DNA of 64,000 bases, taken from Populus alba. Lineage: Eukaryota > Streptophyta > Magnoliopsida > Malpighiales > Salicaceae. The notes beneath the pieces are model-generated. The model was given only the letters and a program-made list of their open reading frames with translations. It ran no database searches and was not told the DNA's origin. Made by a program: the position numbers and the translations under genes. The stretch's first letter is position 1. Each line of letters begins with the position of its first letter. The DNA lies in NCBI RefSeq assembly GCF_005239225.2, contig NC_133289.1, forward strand, positions 10,547,501 through 10,611,500, in the 5' to 3' direction. This document shows positions 11,036 to 23,280 of the stretch, in pieces.

Positions 11036-11654
11036 GCTTACATATTTTTAATATTCCAAGAAAAATAATTTATGAAATCTAGCCTAACATTTTTTTTTTG
11101 TAGCATGTTTATGAACTTTTCAATGTGGAACAAATGTATATTTATGGGTTGTGTCATGTGTTCTCAAAGTACATGAGCATTTAATAGAACAAAAAAATTA
11201 TTATTGAAGACAAAATATACAAAAAGCATAGACATTACCTCATGTATAGGGGGGACAATCAGAGATTTTTCTCTTGGTTAACCTAACTTCATGCACGTGA
11301 GCATACTATCCCTTTTCTTATTGGTTATTGGCCTATGAAAAAATTCACTATATAAACACTAGAAGAATGTTTTATTTTTTTAATGTGGGATCGGAACCCC
11401 ATTAATATATATACTATATATTCATAAGAAAAAAAAATGTTTTTTCAATATAGAATAAGAAACCTTTTTTGGTTTAAAAACTTCAACTTAAAATAAAAAA
11501 AATAGTATATTTTTAATATGGGATTAAAAAAAAAACATTTTTAAACAATCTTTTAAACTTCATTATTTACAACATATATAACCTACATCCACATGGAATA
11601 TTTTTTTAACTTTTTCACGTGGGATATTAAAACCTCAAATATTTTTTTAATTAT

Positions 11655-11720
11655 CATGGGTTGACCCGGGTCAACTCATGTGACCGAGACTTGTCCTTTT
11701 GGTTGGGTCAACTCATGTTC
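11655..11720. repeat. TTGACC repeat with perfect 16-bp palindrome
   Basis: GTTGACCCGGGTCAAC at 11660-11675 is a perfect palindrome containing two inverted TTGAC cores (W-box core). More GGGTCAACTCATG copies follow. Same family as 10829-10990. Confidence 0.6.
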
Positions 11721-12591
11721 TAGGTTTTAGTGTAGAAACATTGGAAGCTTGAGTGAAGCCAATTTCAATCTTTGATTATTAACTCTTTCACTATTGGATC
11801 GAGCTGATATTTTAACACCAAGTTCTAGAAATAACTCTTCATTTTTTATTTTTTTATGGTTGGATTAAATATTAAAGGTTTCCAAGTTGGTTGTTTTGTC
11901 ATAAAATAGAGCTATTAGTTTTGTGAGGATTTCTCTCAACTCTCTTTTTAATCTTATTGTATTCTAAGAATATGTTGTTTTGATGATTTATATGTTATAA
12001 CCCTTAGTTTTAGCTAAGGAAGAACACGTTGTGATCTCATCATTTTGTAGATAGTGGAAGTTTTTAGGTGGATTATGGTACCATGGTTTTTCTCGCATCG
12101 AGTTTTTCACGTAAAATTTTTGGTGTTGATTTATGTGATTGATTGCTTAATTTTGTTGAATGTTTGATCATATTTTAATCGCATAAAGAGGGAAAAGAAT
12201 ATGGACTTATAGATTATGAATTTAGTATATTGATGTATTTTCCCAATAGAGTGGTTTTAGTGCATTGGTTATGTGGATTGATTTTCTTGTATAGGTAAAA
12301 AGAAAATTTAAGGGTTATGGAATCCAAAAAAAAAAATTGTTAGAAGTATAGATGTAATCTTTTATGAAGATAAACCATTGAATACTTTGAATATAAAGAG
12401 AAAATAAAATCTAATAATTTTATTCCTGATAATTCAAATTTAAGACCTACTACATAAGTTTCCTTTTATGTCTTTTAATAATTAGGGTGATATGTAAAAT
12501 GATGATAATGATGGTTTGTTTTTTAAGTTATTAATTTGATGATCATATGTCAACTAATGATGATGATGATGATGATGTTATTCCTAAACGT

Positions 12592-13511
12592 ATTATTTAA
12601 GAAACTCTAGATGAGGCAAAGTTAAGGAGCTCCATTAGACCCACCAAGCTTCCTACCAAATATTCTCTTTATGAGTATCTGTTAGTTACTAATACGAGAG
12701 AGCTAGAATGTTTTAATAAAGTTATGTCACATGAGAAAAAAAAATTAAACGACTAAAATCTATCTAAGAAGAGATGAAATCCTTGTATATGGATCATACT
12801 TTCGAGTTAGTGAAGCTTCTTAAAGGAAAGAAAACACTCAAGAACAAATGGGTGTATAGGTTAGAAATGATGATAATAGGGGAGAGCTAAAATGTTTTGA
12901 TAAAGCTATGTCGTATGAGAAAAACAATAAGTAATTGAAATCCATCCAAGAAAAGATAAAATCCTTGCATGCAGGTTATGCTTTCGAGTTAGTGAAGCTT
13001 CCGAAAGGAAAGAAAGCACTCAAGAACAAATGAGTGTTTAGGTTAGAAATTAAAGATCTTTTTACTTGTTGTCATGATGTCTTCAATTTGAATTGTACTT
13101 GGTTTAACTGTTAGTTTGAATTTTAAAGTTGAATAACTTGATGTGAAAACTATTTTCCTCCATGATGACTTAGATGAGGAGATTTATATAAAGCATTCTA
13201 AAGGGTTTGAAGTGAAAGGTAAAAAAATAGCTTGTTTACAAATTAAAAAAGAGTTTGTATGGGCTAAAACAAGCTTCAAGACAATGGCATAAAAAGTTTG
13301 ATTCTTTCATGATGGAGCATTGTTATGGTAAGGCCACTTCTGATTATTATATGTTTATAAAAAGGTTTTCAAATGATAACTTTAATATTCTCTTGTTATA
13401 TGTGGATATGTTGGTTCTTAGCTGTGAAACTAAAAATATCAAGAGTTTTGAGGGAAAGTTTTAGCATAAAAATTACTCGTGATATGAAGAATATAAAACT
13501 TTGGCTATCTT
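12592..13511 (+). pseudogene. Ty1/copia pol remnant (connection region and reverse transcriptase)
   Basis: Plus-strand frames, with shifts and stops, follow the copia order. First ETLDEAKLRSSIRPTKLP, then EEMKSLYMDHTFELVKL and KGKKTLKNKWVYRLE. Then, frameshifted, the DVKTxFLHxDLDEEIY region and KGFEVKGK, followed by MYGLKQASRQWHKKFDSFM and NFNILLLYVDMLV. The last corresponds to the RT YVDD box, here YVDM. It ends with KITRDMKNIKLWLS. A ~175-bp segment near the start is duplicated in tandem. Upstream DNA at about 11930-12140 resembles a copia LTR end or leader, but I cannot set its limits. At 13511 the copia match stops abruptly at an unrelated LTR/PBS fragment. Confidence 0.8.
12696..13052 (+). 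repeat. Tandem duplication inside the copia remnant
   Basis: Unit 1 (12696-12870) begins GAGAGCTAGAATGTTTTAAT and unit 2 (12882-13052) begins GAGAGCTAAAATGTTTTGAT. Both end with AGGTTAGAAAT. The offset is 186 bp. Each encodes the same FELVKL...KGKKxLKN segment, so the duplication occurred in the pol region, and point differences show it is not recent. Confidence 0.85.
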
Positions 13512-13735
13512 AGGTAGGGCGTATTTAAGGTGTTAATACTTTTCCTTTACACATCCAGTTCATGTATCCGATCTTTGAGACCAGTTAGGGTTTTTAGTAA
13601 CCAAAAACTATGTGGTGACTCTAATTTTATTTTTCCACTGATAAAAGACAAGAATTCCTTGTCTTTCTATATTTTCCAGATAAAGACACGACACCTGAAA
13701 GGGGATGATCGCCACGACATCACACACGTGTGACA
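13505..13735 (+). mobile_element. Ogre/Tat-type LTR-end plus primer-binding-site fragment
   Basis: The reverse complement aligns along its whole length with 57131-57385. Shared blocks are the GCCCTACCTAAGAT box, GTATTA-CACC, ACTGGTCT, AGATCGG, GGTTACTA, GACAAGGAATTCTTGTCT, GGCGATC and CACACGTGTG. The motif GTGGTGACTCT near 13610 corresponds to GTGGCGACTCC in the other copy. In Ogre/Tat elements that motif pairs with the 3' end of tRNA-Arg. The fragment is fused to the copia remnant on its left side. Confidence 0.7.
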
Positions 13736-14439
13736 ATGTAAATCATCTTGTTTGTTTTTAAGTTAAGTTATATTTTTATTAGTTGTCTAAGTTGTCTTTA
13801 AATTTGTCAAGTGGATCAAATTATATCAAATCAATCTCCATATAATAATAATATCTAAATATTTTTTTTACATAAAAAAAATTAATTAATGCACCGTAAC
13901 ATAGAAAATAATGTAGTGTGATTGCTATAAGACTACACTCTGATGTTCATCATTGTGGGAATGTGTCCGTGTGATGTTCATGACTTTTGATTAAAAGTGG
14001 TAGGTAGCGGAATATTTATTTTGGGGATGGCTAGAAGAAGAAAGGATTTGAATTTTCTTGGTGTAGAAATTTATACAAAGGTTATTTGGTCTTCTCGACT
14101 CATTTTCTCTTTTTTTTTTACCTATCTTTTTTTTCCCCTGTCTTTCCTCTTAGATTCAATTTCTTACTTCTGTTCTTACCTTTTTCTTTTAAAAAACGAA
14201 TATCTTGTAAGATGCTGGATGGATTTGTTGCTTAGTTTTCTGATTGAACTTTCAAAAGATTTCTCTACATTTTGAAGATGACTGATTGGAAATCACATGG
14301 AGACTTGCCACATTGTTCTTGTTCATTGCTATTAACTTTCTATTGCTAGGTACCCGAAACTTTATTAGCTCATGTGGAGAAAAGCTTATGTTCAAATATT
14401 GCTAATTTTGAGGAAATAAAATTGTGCAGTACAACTTTG
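13736..14439. other. Intergenic, nothing recognised
   Basis: AT-rich. An ORF at 13997-14275 is hydrophobic and F/L/S-rich with no domain. No supported gene. Confidence 0.5.
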
Positions 14440-14612
14440 AGGGGTGTAGTTCAACTGGTTAGGTTTTAAATTTGCTTCCTAGAGATCATCAGTTCGAGTC
14501 TCACAAACCTCAGGGCCTCTGGAGGCTTATATGGTCGTTAATTTTAAGGTCCGTGAGATTAGTTGAGATGCACGCAAGCTGGGCGGATATCCATGATAAT
14601 AAAAAATATATA
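14440..14612 (+). mobile_element. tRNA-derived SINE, copy 1
   Basis: Begins GGGGTGTAGTTCAACTGGTT (pol III box A-like) with box B-like GTTCGAGTCTC about 40 bases later. Then come a conserved body (CAGGGCCTCTGGAGG, GTGAGATTAGTTGAGATGC, GCAAGCTG) and an A-rich tail. The same sequence recurs at 47622-47800, 47812-47988 and 50387-50568. The structure fits plant tRNA-derived SINEs such as those described from Salicaceae; the subfamily is not assigned. Confidence 0.8.
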
Positions 14613-15239
14613 TAAAAATTATGAAGGTACTACATCTACATTTCAATCGGTCCATAGTTCTAGCTACCCAGGAGAGTTGGTCCTTGTTTTGATACAGGTG
14701 AAGGATACAATATTCTATCTACTATCAATATGTGAGATTCATTTCTTTTTGTGCATTTTGTCATTACCTCATCTCGTTCCACTCCTTTGAGGCATGAATT
14801 TAGATATTTAGATGAACTTTTAAACCATTTAGGTGATGTATTCTAACTTGTTGTATAAAGAAATTTAAAACTTCTATATGAATGGAATCGTTGCTTGACC
14901 TCCTTATTTCACAACAATATTACTAATGATCACTGTGTTGGTTTTCTGAAACATATACATGCATTAAAAATGATACATTTATTAATTTTTTAGGAGTATT
15001 GAGGAACTCATTAAACATATTTAGAGTAGTTTAGTGTTTATGCAAAGATTACCTAAAAATCATATGTTATTTTTTACTTTGAATAATTTCTTTAAAATTG
15101 GGTTGTCATAAATCACAAGTCGTCCAAGTATCTGATTTTATAACGTAATTCAAACGAACTATAAGTGATAAATTTCCTAAACTCTTTTAGGAGAGAGTAA
15201 TTGTTATACTTTAGAGTACTAACTCTTTTTTCTTTGTGT

Positions 15240-15317
15240 TTTTAGATGTTTTTATAGTATACTCATCCCACATTAGAAAATAAAAGGCTTAATATTTTAT
15301 TTATAAAAAAAATCTGA

Positions 15318-15354
<37 letters not shown>

Positions 15355-15525
15355 CTAATGTTCATGACTTGCAGCCAACACTAATAATATTTCATGCACC
15401 CCCTTAGATATTTATGTAGTGCACTCTACTTGCATTAAAAAATAAAATAAAAATAATATTCTATTTATAAAAAATTCTTGATGCATGCAACCAACACTAA
15501 TATTCATGCCCCCGTTGCAGCCTTG
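15240..15525. repeat. Imperfect tandem duplication with TA microsatellite
   Basis: Two similar stretches. The left unit has CATCCCACATTAGAAAATAA, TATTTTATTTATAAAAAAAA and TGCAGCCAACACTAAT. The right unit has CTACTTGCATTAAAAAATAA, TATTCTATTTATAAAAAATT and TGCAACCAACACTAAT. The left unit also carries a (TA)n run at about 15325-15347. Probably transposon debris. Confidence 0.55.
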
Positions 15526-15654
15526 CCCCGCCGCAAGCAAGAAACAATTGATGGATTTCTCGTGGCTGAGGGGCTAATATCATCTTTCTAGAAGTTTGTT
15601 TACACCATAATATGAATAACTAGATATTTGACCGTACTTTACTACGAGTTAAAT

Positions 15655-15990
15655 ATATTTTTTTTCAATAAAAAATTTATACATAGACTTTTTTAATATA
15701 TTTTTGTATTTAAAAATATTCTAAATAAAAAATAAAAATTTATATATACATGTAATTAAATAAATCAATAACTATATATGTTAATAAGTGAAAAAAACCA
15801 TAAACAATGACTAAAAATAAAAACTAAAAAAATTAAGAGATAAATATAGATCAAGATATTTAATTTTATAAGACGTGATATTTATATGGCTGTGTTTTCT
15901 AGATTTATTAATAAAAATAATTTTTTACTCAATCAAACAATAATAAAAATAAACACAAATATTGAATTGATTGAATATAATAATAATAAA
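15655..15990 (+). repeat. AT-rich dispersed repeat, copy A
   Basis: Matches 23281-23640 in the same orientation. Shared blocks are TTTTTTTCAATAAAAAAT, TAATTAAATAAATCAATA, AAGATATTTRATT and a CAATCAAA-type end. Non-coding, with unknown boundaries. Confidence 0.5.
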
Positions 15991-16227
15991 AAAATATAGG
16001 ACTGTACATATTATAAATATTATTTAAAAATAATTTTTTATTTATTTTAAAAATAAAATTCATCTATACAAAAGATTAAAAAAATATAGATTAATTAAAA
16101 AACCTACTAAAAAAAATTAAATTGTTTTTTTTTTAAATTATCATTTCAAATATGCTTTCTAAATAACATAAAAAAGAGAATAAATATTAATCTAAATAAA
16201 AATAAAATTAATTTTAAGAAATAAAAA

Positions 16228-16443
16228 TTAAAACATGATATTTTTTTTATATAAAAAAAAGTGAAATACGCCGTCCACACAGTATTCACACCCCCACATT
16301 TTTTTTAGAGTCGGGACGGCATTAGCTTCCTCGTTGACCTGCAACTCGGCGTTCAAAGGGAGGCTGGCCCTTAAAGCAAAAGGGCTTCGGAAGCTGTTAA
16401 TAATTGCTGCGCATGTGAAAAATAGGAAAAGCAAGAGCGGCAT
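16228..16443 (-). other. Unrecognised 71-aa ORF with hydrophobic N terminus
   Basis: Starts MPLLLFLFFTCAAIINS, which could be a signal peptide. About 25 mixed residues and a C-x-x-C (CEYC) follow. The underlying DNA (16300-16450) is more GC-rich than its surroundings, which is why it is listed. I recognise no family and see no splice partner. It could be an exon of an unpredicted gene, a small secreted peptide, or chance. Confidence 0.15.
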
Positions 16444-17334
16444 CTTCTTTTCCCTTTGCTGTTTATCTTTTAGTCATATAGAAGCTCGAACATGAAACAA
16501 AGAATCAGTTCCTTTCACCTGATGACCTGTGTAACTTGTTCAATACCAGCTGTAGTAATGTCAAAAAACACAACCACTGCACTAATAATAAAAATTAATA
16601 ATATATAATTTTTTTTAATTAATATAGATATTTGAGTTAGCTTGCGCATATTTTATATAATTTCATGAATTTTAAAATTTATAATCATGTAAATTTTTAA
16701 TAATTTTGAAATTTACAAGACTTGAATGAATAATTTTTAAAAAATAAATTTAAGTAAAACTAGAAGTAACAATCAATAATATTTCTTGATGCACCAATTA
16801 TGGGTGGCCAAGCAAAATGCCATAAAAACCTGAATGAATGTTCCCTTTGAACAACATCGTTTTGCAAACATGAAAGTGGTTCGTGCGCCTTCCCTGAAAG
16901 GACGATGCTTTTTAACCTTTTTCTTCTAGGAATGTGACAAGGATAGCCTTTTCATATTTCAGGACAGAAAATATTCAAATTAAAGACGTAAATCCCGGTC
17001 ACATACAGTTTTTTTAAACATTAGAAACAAGGACAGGTGTCCTTGACTATGAATTCCTTGCTACACTCTATGTGTAATAATTATATAATGTATATTTAAT
17101 TTTATCAAATAATAATTTTTTAATAAATACTAGGTGATCATAGATCTGGTTTAAGAAATTGAGTGCTACGTATAGAATTAATCCATGCCACGTAAAAAAT
17201 AAGGTGGCAGGGTAATCTTAGGTCAACTTTTTTTAAAAGATAAAAATACTAATATTAATTTTGAGGTCAAGTTGACAGTTTTGTTTTTTAAATTTTCCTT
17301 GCCTATAGCTGAAGACCAAAATCTTCTGCTTAGA

Positions 17335-17373
<39 letters not shown>

Positions 17374-18374
17374 TAAAAATTATCTATTTGCTAAAAAAAC
17401 TTTATCTTTAAAATATTTTTATTTTTTATTATTTTCTTTTCTCCAAAGTAACAAAGAAAAAAAGAAAGAAAAGAAAAGAAAAAAAGACAAAAAATCCCTT
17501 CTCTTCTCTTTCTTGCAGCCTTCTCTGCGTTTCGATTTCTTTGTCCAAGAATTTCTATGAGCTCGGGCTTTCCGTTCTAGAGTTTGTTCTACTCTCTCTC
17601 ATGTATTGCAAAATTAACTTCAGCTCCTCAGTTTCATTACGTTGATTCTGATATTTTAAGGTCAAAATTGATCACTATTGTTCAAAACCCTAGTTTTGTT
17701 TCGATGCTTGAAATTGGGGAAAAGCATAAAGGTGGAAAATTTCGTTAATTTTATGAGGTTTCTTATGTGGGTTTTTAGTGATTGATAGATTTAACTTCTT
17801 TGATTAGTCGGGTTCAGTGTTGTTAGCTTGAAATCTGGTAATTTGGATCTAAAAAAACTGGTGAAGTTGAGATTTGAATTTCTAATGTGTTTTATTTTCC
17901 TGCATTTTCAATGGGTTATCTGTTATTGGAGTTCATAAGCTTAAATACTCGCTTTAGTTTGCTTAATTTGATCGATTATTAGTTTTGTTTAAGCGAAATT
18001 ATTGTTCTATAACCGGAGGGGGTGGAATTTCTAGTCCATTTGGGTGTGCTTGTAAAATTCTGAACTTGGGAAATAGCCTAATGCTACCAATTTTAACGGA
18101 ATGGCAGCTTATTTTAACATTGATTATGTGGGGAATCCAAGTTCTTATTCGTGGGTTCGATGAAAACAAGTCCCATGTTCTGTTTATGGAAAACATAAGA
18201 TTAAAAAAGATTGTGTGGTTGTCTTTCCCTACATTTTATATGCGGAGTTTAATGCTGAGTTATTGTTCAATTTCACAAATAGGGTTACAGCATTCATTGA
18301 GTTCAAAGGGAGAGCAAAAAAAACTTTGAAGTGCATGAGTGTTTCTTCTTCTTTTTGAGGCCCTTAATATAGAG
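16444..18374. other. Intergenic region and TKI1 leader
   Basis: 16444-17340 is AT-rich with nothing recognised. A (TA)n run lies at 17341-17371. From about 17500 on, the sequence is pyrimidine-rich (CCCTTCTCTTCTCTTTC) and then less AT-biased, typical of a transcription start and 5' leader. The leader up to 18374 contains several upstream ATGs, including a 114-codon open frame at 17985-18329 without recognisable features. A leader intron is likely but cannot be placed. Confidence 0.45.
17341..17371. repeat. (TA)n microsatellite
   Basis: Uninterrupted TA dinucleotide run upstream of the TKI1 leader. Confidence 0.95.
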
Positions 18375-21300
18375 ATGGAGCCACAAGTCTCCTTGGACTC
18401 TGAGCGACATCTTCATCGAAACAGTTCAATTCAGGTCGGAGATCCTGGTGTAACATCATCTACTCCAGATCGTGTTGAGCCACGGCAGCCAGGTATGTTA
18501 TGTGCTTTTAATATATATATTTTTTGTTTTTGTTAATTTAGGTGCTGCAGGAACATACCACGATTTGGGAGTGGTAGTTTTATCTGTAATTGTTAATATT
18601 ATGCTTAACACAGAGAAAAGACCAACACGGCAATGGGCTGCTTGGACACATCAAGAAGAGGAAAGTTTCTTCAATGCACTACGACAAGTTGGCAAGGCAT
18701 GTTATTGCTGGAATGTGCTTCGGATTTAAAAAATTTCAGTTCTGTTTTACTCCTTAAGTAACCATCTTGAGCTTTCATTGCAGAACTTTGAGAAAATTAC
18801 TCGCCATGTTCAAAGTAAAAACAAGGATCAGGTAAATTGCAACAAGATTTAGATCCAGCTGTTTCGTCTAGTTTTGTTGATGTATTCATCATATTCATTA
18901 CCACCTATTTATTTTTATTTCCAGGTCAGGCATTATTACTATCGTCTTGTGAGGCGTATGAACAAATTGCTGGGCCCAGGATTGTGCCTAGATGCAAAAA
19001 ACTCAAAAGATACAAACGCTGCAATGCTTCGATGGTAATATTTCTTATATACTGTTCGAATTGTTTTTCTTTTTCTTAATATGTATTATAAATTAGGGAA
19101 GTGATAAATGAAAAAATAGTCAGAAAAAGGAAGCTTGTGATACTATCAACAAATACGTGTCATTATTTTTCTGGTTCTGCATTGGAGCTGATGTAAAGCA
19201 TTCTGAATCTCTGATACATTAAGTGAATGGTTTTTCTACTTTCTTAATTTCCCATCTTTGTTCAGTGCATCTGGCTTAAAAATCCTTGGGGAATTTGATA
19301 TAGTGTATAGACCATAATGCCATCATGGATCAAGGATTTGTATCATATCTTGGTAATGATGAGGATTTGGTGTTATGGCTTGTCAAAATTGATATTTTTC
19401 TCTTGGACTGCTTCAACTGACAGTCTTGGATTGTTTTGCTTTCCTGGTTCAAATTTTGATTTTTTTATACAGGTGGTCATTATTGGCAAAGTATAGTTGC
19501 AAAGCTTCAAAGCTCCATCTAAAACCGCGAAGGTTTAAGATATTTGTAGAAGCACTGGTTAGTGAATTTTGTCTATATTTGCAAAAGTTTATGCTTTCTT
19601 TTTCACAAACTTGATTGATCTACTGGATATGTTCAACTGATTGGTATATGTTTTCCTTGAAGGAAAACCAACTCTTGAAAGATCGAAGGAAGAATGTAAG
19701 GAAAAGGTCTTCACAAGGGGAAAATGGCTCTCCAACAATTACTAGCATTATCACAAATCAGAATAGAGCATCTGGGCATGATACTCGAACTGTTAAACTT
19801 GTTCTTGTTGATAGTCAAAACATACAAAAATTAGGTGGTGGAAAGGGATCATTGAAGCGCAATGTTAATTTGGGGGTTATCCGTAACAACAATAAAGGAG
19901 ACTCAACTGCAATGAAACCTGCAAGGCAAAGGCGGAAACCAGGTGATTATTTGTTGGAGGTTATCCTCAGTTTTGAAGATGTTATATTAGGATTTTACAT
20001 CAATTCTATACTTTACTTTCCCCCATTTACCATACATACTTTTTATGTCATTCATGAATTTGCTTTAATGTTATTCTAGGCATGATCCTTGAGGTATCTG
20101 TACAAAAAGAACAACTTGTAATTCTCATTTTTTAACTTTAAATGGGATATGCATTTGGGGTTTGTTCGAAACAATCAGTGCCCCATAAAAGGCAGTGACT
20201 TTCTGCAAAATTGCTGAAGAATAGGACTGCCCCTAAATCCTTGCTTTCAAAACCCAACTCAAGTGGGTATATGACTGAGTAACGGCCATGCTATTGTAAC
20301 CATTATTCCTAGCTAAAAGCTATGTTTCTCTGGTTTCTTGATTTTATTATTACCCTGATTTTTCAAATGATGGATGAATATTGTTTCACTTCATTTGGTT
20401 TGAAATCATGAATATTTGTGCTGGTCACATTGTTAATTGATTCTCATTGGGTCTAGCCTCATCAGCTGCATACAAAAAATGGGAAAAGGCTGCAATTGCT
20501 GGGGTTTCTTTGGTTGCTGATGCTGCCGAGCATTTGGAACGGACAGCCCCTGATAAAGAGTTTGAACATGACCAAGGTATGGCTGGTGGGGCTGATCCTC
20601 ACCAATTCCTAATCCAAAAATCTGAAAGAACCACCATTTGAAGCGCCATAAGTGATTCTTCTTTCATTTCCAGGGCAAAAGGGTCTTGATTCTGTTGAAA
20701 ACGTTCTGCCCCATTTGCCTGCTTCCTTGCTTCATTATGTTGAAAGCAGTGCACACAATAATATGAAGCTTAAGCTCCAGTTGTTCCCAATTGATGATGG
20801 TACTCGTAGAGCCTTAGAAATGGTGAGCACAAAGAGAAACAACGTTGATGATTTTGATGTAGAAGTTTTAGTTATCGAGCAGTATTCCAAAAATGTGATT
20901 GTATTTTCATTTGGGTGCAGGATAAGCATAATCCACACCTGGAACTCACTCTTAGTACTCGGAAAAAGATATCCTCAGTACTGGAACATCTAAATCGGAA
21001 ATGGGGCAATTCTACTGTTGCATCTGGAGAGCTAATGCTTTTCCCTTACGTAGTTAATAGAGAAAACCTGGTGGGTTATCAGAGATGGACACAGGACTCA
21101 CTTGTCAGTGCAGCCGATGTATACCTTTCAATTGGCAGCCCTCCAGTGTTTCGCTTGAGGTTTCTTCTATTTCTCTTTCTACTTAAATGCAAATCTTTTG
21201 TTAGATCGTACTTTAACTGACATCTGCATTTCAACAAAGGTATGGCTGGTTTTCCAACGCCAACTTTGCTTCTATGACATTGCGAGCACCTTCAACGTAT

Positions 21301-22888
21301 AGTTGCCTTACAGATGGAGGAAATGAGAAAGGGAAGGCTATGGATTCTGTATCCACAACTGAGCCATCAACTGGTGATCAGTTTCTTGAGGATCCCAGTA
21401 GGGATTGCCCGACTTCCATGAACAGTAATCATTCTTCTTCTGCAGGAGTGAGCAATGAGACAAATGATTTTATTGCCACAGGACCCATAAATAATCTTGT
21501 CAAGTCCTTTGATCCTGCAGCAAACATATCCTGGCATAGAACGGAGACTGATGATAGGACTAGCACGCAACAATTGGAAGATGTGGTAATTGCAACTTCT
21601 CGTGATTTTAATCCAATTGAATGCTGTCTCAGTTCATGCAACTTCATACCACTTTTTTATTCTGCTATATATACTTGCCGATGCAGCATTCGTGTCTCAT
21701 TCATAAATTGAGGTTTGGTCATTTAGTTTTTAATACAATCTGTCCGTTGTTTCATGTATCTATCACCTATTATTGACTTTTGGAATACTTCAGCCATAAC
21801 AAATGTCCATACACTATTCCATTTGTGACGTGTACTTTGATTTGTATATATGTAGGATGGCTTTCGATTGAGCAATGTAAATGTGCTTTCTGCTGGGGAG
21901 TGGGCTGATAGCCTTACTGATGTTAGCATTGGAGATCTACTATCAGAGTTGCCTCATGAAGCAGATTTTAACTGCGTTGAACCACCTATTGTTCAAAGCA
22001 ATCAATGCCTTCAGCAGATCCCATTCAGCTGTGATTCATTTGATGCGGCAATTGCTGCACATATCTCAAGGCATCAAAGCAAAATGGGATTTGTTTCCTC
22101 AGTGACATCCCATGCATCTTCAATCTGGGATGGTGAAGAAACATGTGATGCCTTTGCTTTTCAAAGGAATCATTCTCTCCGCAAGGAAGTTACTACATCT
22201 GCTGTTGCTTCTCCACAGGTTGGCAAACAGATGGACAGGACAAGCTCAATCGCATCCGGTGCCTTTCTTGAGGTATCCTTAACACTTGTATCATTTCAAT
22301 CGATTCCATTGTCTGGTGGAAGCAAGGGTTGATTAAAGGTAATATATTATACTTCTATTGCAGGAGTTACCTGATTTTGTGGGTCCTATGGATTATCCTA
22401 CTGGTGAAGACCGAATGTGTCTGTCTGATTCGCAAGTCGTGAACAACCAAGCAAAGAATTTCAATGGGCTAACAGATATCTATTGGGTATGTTTTTTGTT
22501 CTTCATTCTTTCTTTTCCCTGTTGTTTTATGCTCTATATCCCCTTTAAGTTGACCGGGTTAGCATTCTGGCACCAGAAGAAGGTAAAGAAATTTGTTAGC
22601 CCCCGGGAAAATGTAGTTAGATTTTTATAGCTGACATGATTCATGCTATCCACTCTGCAGCCTGACTCGTTAGGGCTATTAGATCTGGATATACCATCCT
22701 CCAAATACCATGCTGAAGATTTGATTTTAAGTGACAGCCTTGGTGGTTTGAACCATCTGATAGCCAGCAGCTTGGATGCATTTCAAAATTGCTCATTTTT
22801 TGGGCTGAACAAGAAAGATTCGACTTCAACAGTTGAAGCTCGAGAAACAACCTCATTTTCAGATTTTAAAATCGGCAGCGGGATTTGA
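18375..22888 (+). CDS. TKI1: TSL-kinase interacting protein 1-like SANT/Myb protein
   Basis: Thirteen coding exons: 18375-18492, 18614-18696, 18784-18831, 18925-19034, 19473-19557, 19663-19942, 20457-20576, 20674-20822, 20921-21159, 21240-21585, 21856-22272, 22364-22486, 22661-22888. They join to an open frame of 2346 nt (781 aa), near the Arabidopsis TKI1 length. Residues ~45-100 are a SANT/Myb domain: RQWAAWTHQEEESFFNALRQ, VGKNFEKITRHVQSKNKDQV, RHYYYRLVRRMNKLLG. Later conserved pieces include KWEKAAIAGVSLVADAAEHL, LKLQLFPIDDGTRRALE, LELTLSTRKKISSVLEHL, LSIGSPPVFRLRYGWF and the acidic ISIGDLL-type motif (VSIGDLLSELP). TKI1 was found as a partner of the Tousled kinase and is presumed nuclear and chromatin-linked. 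Intron 2 uses a GC donor. Start chosen as the first ATG in frame with the SANT domain. Confidence 0.9.
18697..18783 (+). other. GC-AG intron (TKI1 intron 2)
   Basis: The exon end GGCAAG is followed by GCATGT, and the acceptor is TTGCAG. Joining here gives QVGKNFEKI, the expected SANT sequence. The nearest GT donors either shift the frame (+4 nt) or delete VGK (-9 nt). GC donors are a known minor class in plants (roughly one per cent of introns). Confidence 0.8.
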
Positions 22889-23280
22889 ATTTCACCATAG
22901 AGGATGTCAAGAGATGCTGCCCTTAGAAAACATGAACTTTGCTAGATTATAACAATTAATTGTTTATGCTCGGCTGACATTGGGAGGAGTGTGTCGAGGA
23001 CCGGTGCAAGCTAAGAAAATTCTGGTTATTCGCCGATCAGCCATTCCCCTGCATCTGTACAAAAATAGGCATGGAATACTTGTTCCTTCTCTCTTTCTTG
23101 ACTTGTTTTCTTACTATTCCTGTAAAGCGTTTTCCAGAACTGTTGTAAGTGAACAACCTCGGTACATCAAATAACCTCTTTTTATCTCATCACTTCACAT
23201 TGCTCATGTATTCTTTTCTCTTTCGGTTTTCTTGGATGTTAAGGTCTGATGTAATTCTTTCTTCAGATTGCCGTATGGTG

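Noticed and set aside
14440..14520. Possible tRNA gene at the SINE head
   Set aside because: Box A and B are present, but the acceptor and anticodon stems do not form, and the same unit recurs four times with SINE tails.
17985..18329. 114-codon ORF just upstream of TKI1
   Set aside because: No recognisable motif, and it lies in the leader/possible leader intron of TKI1; kept only as a note in the leader entry.
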